From the NCBI GenBank assembly GCA_028042835.1, contig JAOFOL010000014.1, forward strand, positions 1 through 47,929: 47,929 nucleotides of DNA. Direction: 5' to 3'. The position numbers and the translations under genes are program-made. Below the pieces are notes generated by a model. The model was not told the origin of the DNA. It did no database searches and was given only the letters and a program-made list of their open reading frames with translations. This document shows positions 34,676 to 41,545 of this stretch, in pieces; positions within the stretch are counted from its first letter, which is position 1; each line of letters starts with the position of its first letter. The stretch comes from Opitutales bacterium (GTDB lineage: Bacteria > Verrucomicrobiota > Verrucomicrobiia > Opitutales > Seribacteraceae).

Positions 34676-35391
34676 TTGGGTTCCTCCTCAATCCCAGTTG
34701 GGGCAAGATTTTCGATAGCCAATGAAACCGTGCGCTCAAGATTCTCATCATCCCAACGGAATACCAGTTTTACAAACGCAGGAATTCTGTAGTCATCTCC
34801 TTTTTCGCTTTCTTCGAGTTCTTTAGTAATTTCCCACTCCTTAATATCATCGGGGTCTGCATCCTCATCCCCGTAATAGCAGTAGAAGATTTCCTTACAA
34901 AATGGACTGACCAAGGTTTTGGACAATTCATCTTCATCTTCAGGTTCCATTCTTCCATCGTCATTTTTTTCAAGTTCCTGAAGTTCCGAAAACCACAAAA
35001 TACTTAACCCCTCCTGCTCATCAGGGTATAAGTAAGCATGAACTCGAGTAGCCGATCCATAAGGACTGAAAAATAAGGGAGGAGCCTCCCTAAGATAGAA
35101 ATGAATCAAGGGGTCATCTGAATCTGAAAAGCCAACAGGGTATTGGAGATCAACTCTCTTATCTTTGGGTAAAGCAAAACTGGAGATACTGGCCTCTTCC
35201 AAAACTGCAGTAAGAAAATGCGAAACGCCATTTACATGGGCGTCAAAAGCATCACGGGTAGCGGGCCGGTTTGCCCAAGCTTGGGAAATAGTTACGAGCA
35301 GAGCGGTAGCTGCAATAAGCACAAGTCCACCAATTGAGAGTGCAAGAAGCACTTCAATCAAGGAAAACCCCATTTTTCTTTTAGGACTCAA
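34672..35391 (-). CDS. gspJ: Type II secretion minor pseudopilin J-like
   Basis: The prepilin N-terminus is KRKMGFSLIEVLLALSIGGL: cleavage after Gly, Glu at position 5, then a hydrophobic helix. The 239 residues, with a large, acidic beta-rich body (EDEDELSKTLVSPFCKEIFY), fit GspJ, which joins I and K in the tip complex. Position between I and K supports the letter. It overlaps both neighbours by four bases. Confidence 0.82.
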   Translation of the reverse strand: MSPKRKMGFSLIEVLLALSIGGLVLIAATALLVTISQAWANRPATRDAFDAHVNGVSHFLTAVLEEASISSFALPKDKRVDLQYPVGFSDSDDPLIHFYLREAPPLFFSPYGSATRVHAYLYPDEQEGLSILWFSELQELEKNDDGRMEPEDEDELSKTLVSPFCKEIFYCYYGDEDADPDDIKEWEITKELEESEKGDDYRIPAFVKLVFRWDDENLERTVSLAIENLAPTGIEEEPK

Positions 35392-35873
35392 TCCCGATTC
35401 CTTTCATCCTGAATTTCGCGGATCTTATCGGTTTTATCCTGAAGCAATCGATTGCGGTCGGAAGAAAAATCTCCATGACTGCCCCATTTCGGACGAAACA
35501 TCAACATCTTGTAAGTTCTTTCTCCAGGCTCTACCCCAAGTTCATCATTTCCGTCATACTCTAAAAGTAACCGAACTTTAAAAAGATCTATGACATCCGT
35601 CATTTCAATTTCCGTTTCCCAACGGATCTCTCCCATACTTATGGTAGGTAAATCACCACCCTCTTCCATTTTCTCGTAGTCAGTTTCTCGAAAAATTTCG
35701 CTCCGTGCCCATAAAAGATCCTGCTCCAACTCTCTCGTGTCCTTCATAATTCGAATGGTACGCGAAGCGATGAATGCTCCATCCACTAAGTAGACCGCAG
35801 ACAATCCAAAAATGGCCAAAGCAATCAATACCTCAATCAACATAAACCCATGTGTAGATGCCTTACTCTTCAT
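35388..35873 (-). CDS. gspI: Type II secretion minor pseudopilin I-like
   Basis: The N-terminus is a prepilin signal (STHGFMLIEVLIALAIFGLS), with Met at position 2 and Glu at position 5 of the mature helix. The 161 residues include a short beta domain (EIRWETEIEMTDVIDLFKVR). This matches GspI in size, motif and place. Its ends overlap the gspH and gspJ genes by four bases each. Confidence 0.82.
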   Translation of the reverse strand: MKSKASTHGFMLIEVLIALAIFGLSAVYLVDGAFIASRTIRIMKDTRELEQDLLWARSEIFRETDYEKMEEGGDLPTISMGEIRWETEIEMTDVIDLFKVRLLLEYDGNDELGVEPGERTYKMLMFRPKWGSHGDFSSDRNRLLQDKTDKIREIQDERNRD

Positions 35874-36436
35874 TCTGGGTCCGCCAACACATAGCCTGAA
35901 AATGGGTCAAACTTGATGGTACTACTCTCTCCACGAAAAATAATTTTTACCTCAAATGGCTGGCTGCAACCTGCATGAAAGGCCACTCGCTCCAGGGCTA
36001 ATTGTTCTTCGGTGAAATTTGTCGAGCCACCTGCTTCCCCTGCCTCAGGACCAACCGCGGAAAAAAACACCTCCGGAATAAGCTCTTCATCTTCAAATAA
36101 ATCCTCGTCTACTTTTGAATACACCTTGTGCTCAGCAAGTATTGCCCCCGATGAATCAGTTACCGCAAACATTACCTGGTCTTCTACATAGCTTAAATAA
36201 CTTTTTCTTTTTCTTTCGCTTGAAAAATAAACCGCATCTAAAGCAGCTCTTTTAAGAACGCGATCTGGTGGCTCATAATTGGAACCACTTATAAAAGCAC
36301 TCGCATTACCAGCGACCACCCCCATAAGCACGCCAATTAAGCCCAGTACGAGAAGTACCTCTATTAAGCTGAACGCTCGTAAGGAACGGTCGCGTTTAAA
36401 AGGAATCAAATCAACTTCCTGAGTCCCAATTCCCAA
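35870..36436 (-). CDS. gspH: Type II secretion minor pseudopilin H-like
   Basis: The helix LRAFSLIEVLLVLGLIGVLM carries the prepilin Glu at position 5 but is preceded by Ala-Phe rather than the usual Gly-Phe, which could affect prepilin peptidase cleavage. The 188 residues include a beta-rich body (KVYSKVDEDLFEDEELIPEV). The ATG at 36436 overlaps gspG by 26 bases; a TTG at 36409, just after the gspG stop, has a GGA nearby and may be the true start. The letter H comes from position and size. Confidence 0.78.
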   Translation of the reverse strand: MGIGTQEVDLIPFKRDRSLRAFSLIEVLLVLGLIGVLMGVVAGNASAFISGSNYEPPDRVLKRAALDAVYFSSERKRKSYLSYVEDQVMFAVTDSSGAILAEHKVYSKVDEDLFEDEELIPEVFFSAVGPEAGEAGGSTNFTEEQLALERVAFHAGCSQPFEVKIIFRGESSTIKFDPFSGYVLADPE

Positions 36437-36863
36437 TCACTTTCCCATCGGGAGCGGTGGTTGAAATATCAAAACTACCCGCGTTACGGGTCCCAGGATA
36501 TTGGTAAACATATGGCTTCCCCCATGGATCATTAAGGTCGGAAGTCCTTTTGACGAAAGGAGGCACTCCATTAGGAGGGGATTTAAGATCATTGAGACTC
36601 TTGGGATACTCCCCGACAAGTGCAAAATAACTGGTAACATATGCCTCTCCAGTACTGTTAACCCAGGTTTGAGCTGCTTTGATTTTCCCTCCCCCAAATA
36701 TTTCTCCCAGATTGGACATCGCAAGACCCGCCACAATACCAATCAAGGCCAATACAATTAAGATTTCTACAAGTGTGAAACCCCGTTTTTTAGTAAGTAA
36801 GGATTTTTCGATAGATTGATTAGAAGAATTATTCATTTTATTTTTGACGGGTTCTAGATACAT
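36411..36863 (-). CDS. gspG: Type II secretion major pseudopilin
   Basis: The N-terminus TKKRGFTLVEILIVLALIGI is a classic prepilin site with Gly before Phe and Glu at position 5. The body ends with DPWGKPYVYQYPGTRNAGSF and then DGKVIGNWDSG, the calcium-binding end of GspG. This is the main subunit of the pseudopilus. The longest start is ATG 36863; the internal ATG at 36836 gives a leader of 19 residues. Neither has a clear Shine-Dalgarno sequence. It is the first gene of the T2SS operon, so the promoter is likely in 36864-36957. Confidence 0.9.
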   Translation of the reverse strand: MYLEPVKNKMNNSSNQSIEKSLLTKKRGFTLVEILIVLALIGIVAGLAMSNLGEIFGGGKIKAAQTWVNSTGEAYVTSYFALVGEYPKSLNDLKSPPNGVPPFVKRTSDLNDPWGKPYVYQYPGTRNAGSFDISTTAPDGKVIGNWDSGS

Positions 36864-36957
36864 TTAACAAATGAATGATCAATCAATCAACTAGAAATAG
36901 CTATTTTACTAAGGTTTGATCTTGCCTCAAAGTAGTGAAAAGTTAAGAAAAGAGTAA
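36864..36957. promoter_or_regulatory. Divergent promoter region for the T2SS operon and nuoA
   Basis: These 94 AT-rich bases separate the divergent gspG and nuoA starts and must hold the leftward T2SS promoter and probably the rightward one. TTGATTGATTGATCATTCA-like tandem ATTGA repeats lie near 36873-36891 on the minus strand. No confident -35/-10 pair or operator is visible. Confidence 0.4.
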
Positions 36958-37332
36958 GTGAATTTACCTGACTATTTACCAGTTTTAATACAAATCCTTC
37001 TTGCAGTGGGTATGGGGGTTGGAATATTGGTCGCCAGCCATCTGTTTGGTCAAAAGGCACGGCACAGTAAAATAAAGGATTCACCTTATGAGTGCGGGAT
37101 TGCTTCTGAAGTTGGTGGTGAAACACGATACTCAGTGAAATTCTACATTACAGCCATGCTTTTCATCATATTTGATATCGATGTAGTTTTCCTAATTCCT
37201 TGGGTTCTCACCCACAGAGATTTAGTTGCAGCTGGAATCCCCATTTTAGGACCCATGATGTTTTTTACCTTCATCCTTGTTGTCGGTCTAATTTACGAAC
37301 TTAAAAGTGGTGCCCTTAAGTGGGAAAAATAA
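36958..37332 (+). CDS. nuoA: NADH-quinone oxidoreductase subunit A
   Basis: NuoA is a small membrane subunit of respiratory complex I near the quinone site. It has three membrane helices (about 7-29, 62-84, 92-115), the conserved loop DSPYECGI with its Cys, and FYITAMLFIIFDIDVVFLIPW. In most bacteria the last motif reads FDxE; here the Glu is Asp. The start is GTG at 36958. None of nuoB-N follows; the next gene is a diadenylate cyclase. A solitary nuoA, with the rest elsewhere, is likely, as split complex I operons occur in this phylum. Confidence 0.92.
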   Translation: MNLPDYLPVLIQILLAVGMGVGILVASHLFGQKARHSKIKDSPYECGIASEVGGETRYSVKFYITAMLFIIFDIDVVFLIPWVLTHRDLVAAGIPILGPMMFFTFILVVGLIYELKSGALKWEK

Positions 37333-37392
37333 TTCATTTCCATTCATATCATTGGAAGCATTCAGCTTCCGCATGATTACCTCTAATTTTAA

Positions 37393-38748
37393 ATGAGGAT
37401 AGATCGTTACATCTCTAACACTAGAATCATCGATCTTTCTTCGCGGGATTTACGATCCGCTTATTCGGAATTATTGGACACCTTTGGTAGCCAACTTGCC
37501 ACTCCCAACAGTCGAAAAAAAGTTCTCAACGAATTAGTGGTTCGCGAAAAGTCGCTCACCAGTTACATCGGGGAAGGTGTTGCCTTACCTCATGCTCGGG
37601 TATCCATTAAGAGACCCTACGCCCTCGCCGTAGGAAGGTGTCCTGCAGGTTTAACTTTTGAAGGTAGAGACAGTTATGAAGATATACGCTTTGTCTTCCT
37701 CCTGCTTGCTAACGAAAAAGCAAAAAACTACCTCTCTTTTCTCGCCGCTCTTGCCCGCTCTTTTCAGGACAGTTCAGTCATGGATCAGCTGTGGATGGCT
37801 AGGGATAAAAATGAATTTAAAAGTGCAGTTCGAAAGGCCTTTGCTGAAACCGACGACCGGCCAGCCCGTAGACGTACGAAATTTAATAAACTTCTCACCG
37901 ATGAAGCCGCAAAAATAGCCAAAGCTGCGGAATGCTCAACAATTCTTGTCTTTACCGATGTCTTCCCCCCAACTCTTGCCCCGCGGATGACTTTCCCTGG
38001 CTTTAAAGTCGTCCTCGCCGGTGAGGGAGTCTCCGATGAAGATAAAACTCACCACAGGGCAGATGCCACTCTTGCCGTCCGGGCTCTTTCCCGATCCCGG
38101 CTTTCCCAGTTACGGGCGGCAATTCTTCTCGGTTTAACCAGAGAGATTTTTGGATTTCAGGACCGGGTCTGTTGCATTGGAGGTATCCCTGACAGTGGTC
38201 AACTAGATACAGTTTTGGTCGTGGATGTGGATGAAGAATTTGAGTCTGTAATTGGCCAGGGAGATGAAATGCTCCCCACCGATGTTGCTGCAGAAGCACT
38301 TGAAAGATTAACCGCTATTGCCACAGATCTCGCTACCGCTGGTCGCGAAGGTAAATCCATCGGAGCCATGTTTATTTTAGGAGATCATGCCGAAGTCATC
38401 AAAAGATCTAAGCAACTTATCCTCAATCCCTTTCATGGCTATGCCGAGGAAGACCGTAGTATCCTCAATCCCTTCATGGATGAAACCATTAAGGAATTGG
38501 CTCTCATCGACGGTGCTTTCATTGTCCAAGGGAATGGAGTGGTCGAATCAGCTGGATGCTTAATCCAAGCCAAAGTCGATGAAATCGATTTACCCGGAGG
38601 AATGGGTACTAGGCATGCTGCAGCCGCAGCTATCACCCAAGCGACAGAATCACTTGCTTTGGTAGTCTCCAGCTCTGGTCAAGTAACCTATTTTCGAAAA
38701 GGACGCATGTTTACACTCTTCGATAAATCTGAAGGTCGCTCTTTGTGA
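37393..38748 (+). CDS. Diadenylate cyclase with an N-terminal PTS EIIA-type domain
   Basis: The 451 residues comprise three parts. Residues 1-155 are a PtsN/fructose-type EIIA domain (IGEGVALPHAR, phosphorylatable His67). Residues 160-285 form an alpha/beta domain resembling the pyruvate-kinase C-terminal domain (AAKIAKAAECSTILVFTD, then DRVCCIGGIPDSGQLDT), as in archaeal DacZ. From about 295 is the DAC domain with the ATP-binding DGA motif (373-375) and RHxAA in MGTRHAAAAAITQ. It should make c-di-AMP from two ATP. Phosphorylation of the EIIA domain could couple cyclase activity to sugar or nitrogen status. No membrane segment is visible. It is followed 7 bases later by nadD. Confidence 0.93.
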   Translation: MRIDRYISNTRIIDLSSRDLRSAYSELLDTFGSQLATPNSRKKVLNELVVREKSLTSYIGEGVALPHARVSIKRPYALAVGRCPAGLTFEGRDSYEDIRFVFLLLANEKAKNYLSFLAALARSFQDSSVMDQLWMARDKNEFKSAVRKAFAETDDRPARRRTKFNKLLTDEAAKIAKAAECSTILVFTDVFPPTLAPRMTFPGFKVVLAGEGVSDEDKTHHRADATLAVRALSRSRLSQLRAAILLGLTREIFGFQDRVCCIGGIPDSGQLDTVLVVDVDEEFESVIGQGDEMLPTDVAAEALERLTAIATDLATAGREGKSIGAMFILGDHAEVIKRSKQLILNPFHGYAEEDRSILNPFMDETIKELALIDGAFIVQGNGVVESAGCLIQAKVDEIDLPGGMGTRHAAAAAITQATESLALVVSSSGQVTYFRKGRMFTLFDKSEGRSL

Positions 38749-38755
38749 TTAACCC

Positions 38756-39376
38756 ATGCATCCCCAATTTGAAAACTCAGCACCCAAACTCGGTTTCTTT
38801 GGTGGTAGTTTTGATCCAATTCATAAAGGGCACCTGGAAGTTGCCCTCGCAACCATCGAAAAATTCTCATTTCAACAAGTTCTTATCTGCCCTGCATTTT
38901 TTGCTCCATTACGAAGTGAAAAACCACTTTTCTGCTCAGCCGATCGGCTTGCAATGGTTAAAGAAATTACAAAATATCATAAGCAACTCATTTCCTACGA
39001 TCATGAATTGCTCCAGGAAAAGACATGTTACACCTATGAGACGCTTAACTTCGTTCAAGCCGAGTTTCCTCAATACGAAGTTTATCTCATGCTTGGAGAC
39101 GATCAATTTTCAAAGTTTAAACAGTGGAAATTTCATCAGGAAATACTCGAAGAATTCCCGATGATTATTTTTCAAAGAAATGGGTCACCTGTCGACAACT
39201 CTCAAAATCAACATCCTACATCGAGGATTCAAAATTTAAAAAATCCATTCTTTCCACATTCATCATCTGAAATCAGGGAACGCCTCCAACAAGGTCTCGA
39301 TGTTTCTCATCTGCTGCCCCAACCTGTCTTTACATACCTGAAAGCCCACAATCTTCTCGATTACCTAAACTTATGA
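38756..39376 (+). CDS. nadD: Nicotinate-nucleotide adenylyltransferase
   Basis: NadD adenylylates nicotinate mononucleotide in NAD synthesis. The 206 residues have the nucleotidyltransferase motif GGSFDPIHKGHLEVA and the C-terminal SSSEIRERL, plus MLGDDQFSKFKQWKFHQEIL of the substrate pocket. The gene overlaps rsfS by four bases, a pairing common in bacteria, and follows the diadenylate cyclase by 7 bases. Confidence 0.95.
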   Translation: MHPQFENSAPKLGFFGGSFDPIHKGHLEVALATIEKFSFQQVLICPAFFAPLRSEKPLFCSADRLAMVKEITKYHKQLISYDHELLQEKTCYTYETLNFVQAEFPQYEVYLMLGDDQFSKFKQWKFHQEILEEFPMIIFQRNGSPVDNSQNQHPTSRIQNLKNPFFPHSSSEIRERLQQGLDVSHLLPQPVFTYLKAHNLLDYLNL

Positions 39377-39747
39377 AAACTGAGCTGCCTGAAACAAAAT
39401 CTGAGCTGCGTAAAAACCTTCACATTGCATGTGAAGCCTTGCTCGAAAAAAAAGCGGAAGACCTAAAGCTTCTTTACTTCGGAGATAAATCCTCATTAAC
39501 CGATTGCTTTATTATCGCAACAGGTACATCGAACCCACACCTGAAAGCTCTTCGTGATAATGTTGAAACCATTTTAAAGGAAAACAAGATCGAAACCTTA
39601 TCCAAGGACCGCTTCCACCCGGGCGGTTGGCTGATTCTCGACGCCATCGACTTCGTGGTTCATCTCTTTTCCAAAGAGCAACGGGACAACTACGCACTGG
39701 AGCATCTCTGGAAGGATGCTGAGCAGCTAACACCCGAAGATCTCTAG
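39373..39747 (+). CDS. rsfS: Ribosomal silencing factor RsfS
   Basis: RsfS binds ribosomal protein uL14 on the 50S subunit and blocks subunit joining in slow growth. The 124 residues show the family pattern LTDCFIIATGTSNPHLKAL, then GGWLILDAIDFVVHLFSKEQRDNYALEHLW. The length is typical. It overlaps nadD by four bases, giving an operon of nadD-rsfS. Confidence 0.95.
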   Translation: MKTELPETKSELRKNLHIACEALLEKKAEDLKLLYFGDKSSLTDCFIIATGTSNPHLKALRDNVETILKENKIETLSKDRFHPGGWLILDAIDFVVHLFSKEQRDNYALEHLWKDAEQLTPEDL

Positions 39748-39754
39748 GCTTAGC

Positions 39755-39772
39755 GGGAAGAGTCTTCTTCCC
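39755..39772. terminator. Weak hairpin after rsfS
   Basis: GGGAAGA and TCTTCCC flank a four-base loop eight bases after the rsfS stop. There is no U-run, so it is a poor intrinsic terminator. The remaining 145 bases up to the next gene hold only a 30-codon frame (39807-39899) with no support. Confidence 0.3.
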
Positions 39773-39917
39773 AGAGCAAAAGGTTCCGAAATTTAAAATT
39801 TCATTCATGGACTATCTTCCTGTTGACCTTTCGATTATTCTTTCAAATTCTGACGAAGGTTTTTACATGGCATTTTTTGCTAATCAATATTCATCATAAT
39901 CCTTACAGCCCATCGAT

Positions 39918-41201
39918 ATGACTACTAGACGTTCCTTCCTCAAACAGGCATCGCTTGCCTCCGCTCCTTTCATTCTCCCCTCCTATATCTGGGCGGCCAA
40001 GGGTGATTCCTCGCCCAACAGTCGAATCAATCTTGCGATTATTGGACCCGGAAAAATGGGCCGAACCCATGCCCATAAATTAATCCGTAATCCACGAGTC
40101 CAAATTACCGGGTTTGCGGAGATTGCGGATGTGCGCACCCAGCATACCAAAGAATTAATCGAAAAACATTATTCCAAGAGTACACCGGGTGATAATTGGA
40201 AGGGTCTAAAGATCACCAATGATTATCTGGAACTCCTCGAGGATAAATCTCTCGATGCCGTCCTCATTGCCACCCCCGACCATTGGCATGGCGAAGCCAC
40301 CATCCGGGCAGCCCGTGCCAAAAAACATGTTTACTGTGAAAAACCAATCTCCCTAACCATCAAGGAAGGCCGGGCCATGGCCGATGCGGTCAAGGAAAAC
40401 GGAATCGTCTTTCAGACCGGTAGCCAGCAACGTTCAGAATACGGAGGTAAATTCCGCCGCACCGTAGAAATGGTACGGAGCGGAGCGATTGGGGAACTCA
40501 AAAAGATTCGCGTCTGCGTGGGTGGTCCCCCCAAGCCCTGCGATCTGCCAACGGAACCAACTCCTGAAGGAATCGACTGGGATGCCTGGCTCGGACCGGC
40601 ACCTATGCGTGGGTTTAATAAGATTCTCTGCCCCGATGATGTACATAACCATTTCCCTGCCTGGCGCCGCTACCGTGAATACTGTAACGGAGGCCTTGCC
40701 GACATGGGTGCCCATCACTTCGATATCGGACAATGGGCCATGGATGCCGACAACACCGGCCCCGTCAAAGTGATTCCTCCCAAGGAAGGCGAGCGCGACC
40801 TGAAAATGATTTATGCCAATGGAGTTGAAGTACATCATGGAAACACACCGGACTGGCGCGGAGGCACGATCTTTTATGGTACGGAAGGAACCATCTGGGT
40901 GGACCGAGGACCCTGGAAATCGGACCCCGAAAATTTAATCAAGGACTACAAGGCAACTGTCAGCCTGCGTCAGCCAAAGAATCATCACGATGACTGGCTC
41001 GACTGCATCCACAATGGTGAATTGCCACTGGCACATGCCGAGGCCGGTCACCGGACAGCCACGCTCTGCCAGCTTTGCAATATCGGATACGAACTTCGCC
41101 GCGAACTTACCTGGGATCCGAAGAAGGAAGTTTTTGTGGGAGACGATGAGGCCAACAAGCTCACCGATCGCAAACGCCGCAAAAAGTGGTACCGCGTGTA
41201 A
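39918..41201 (+). CDS. Tat-exported Gfo/Idh/MocA-family oxidoreductase
   Basis: The N-terminus TTRRSFLKQASLASAPFIL is a Tat signal (twin Arg, then a hydrophobic stretch), so it is exported folded with NAD(P) bound. The Rossmann motif LAIIGPGKMGRTHAHKL and the EKPISL motif are present, followed by a large C-terminal domain (MGAHHFDIGQWAMDAD). This subgroup, with a GGLADMGAHHFDI segment, is very abundant in Planctomycetota and Verrucomicrobiota, where it is thought to act on sugars released from polysaccharides. The G+C of this gene is higher than that of its neighbours. A Rho-independent terminator follows. Confidence 0.93.
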   Translation: MTTRRSFLKQASLASAPFILPSYIWAAKGDSSPNSRINLAIIGPGKMGRTHAHKLIRNPRVQITGFAEIADVRTQHTKELIEKHYSKSTPGDNWKGLKITNDYLELLEDKSLDAVLIATPDHWHGEATIRAARAKKHVYCEKPISLTIKEGRAMADAVKENGIVFQTGSQQRSEYGGKFRRTVEMVRSGAIGELKKIRVCVGGPPKPCDLPTEPTPEGIDWDAWLGPAPMRGFNKILCPDDVHNHFPAWRRYREYCNGGLADMGAHHFDIGQWAMDADNTGPVKVIPPKEGERDLKMIYANGVEVHHGNTPDWRGGTIFYGTEGTIWVDRGPWKSDPENLIKDYKATVSLRQPKNHHDDWLDCIHNGELPLAHAEAGHRTATLCQLCNIGYELRRELTWDPKKEVFVGDDEANKLTDRKRRKKWYRV

Positions 41202-41242
41202 GGAATCCTGAAAAAAGAATTTAGTAACTATTACTCACAACA

Positions 41243-41280
41243 AGCCCTCGTTGATTTCAATCAGCGGGGGCTTTTTTTTA
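41243..41280. terminator. Rho-independent terminator between convergent genes
   Basis: A 12-base stem (41243-41254 with 41261-41272, two G-U pairs) with a six-base loop is followed by eight T on the plus strand. It ends the oxidoreductase transcript. The stop codon of the convergent giant gene (41278-41280) lies in the T-run, so it may serve both strands, although the minus-strand tail is less T-rich. Confidence 0.9.
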
Positions 41281-41545
41281 GCGACGGTACTGACCCGTGG
41301 AATAATCAAAAAAGACCAGGTTCTGTTCTTCACGAATGAGCAGGTAGATCCAGTCACCACTGGCATGGTTCCACAGAAATGGCCAGGTTGCTTGGTTACT
41401 CCAGAGCCAGCCATGTTCTTTTCGCCACAGCCAGATTCCGTCTTCTCCATCCGCACTCAGATATACCCAACCCAGTCCATAATGGTAAGCCCATCCATTT
41501 TCAAAATACCGGAAGTCTCCAAACCACTTCGAAGTTGACCATCCA
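41278..41545 (-). other. Trp-rich C-terminal domain of the giant surface protein
   Basis: The last 88 or so residues hold 11 Trp and many Tyr, in the pattern WFGDFRYF, GWAYHYGLGWVYLS, GIWLWRKEHGWLWSN, FLWNHASGDWIYLL, FFDYSTGQYRR. I recall similar Trp-rich ends (GWLY, WLW) in many large exported proteins of this phylum, so it is likely a shared C-terminal module, perhaps for sorting, anchoring or folding. No membrane helix is present. Confidence 0.65.

Noticed and set aside
39807..39899. A 30-codon frame starting MDYLPVDLSI between rsfS and the Tat oxidoreductase gene
   Set aside because: No ribosome binding site, no recognisable pattern, and a frame this short is expected by chance in an AT-rich gap.
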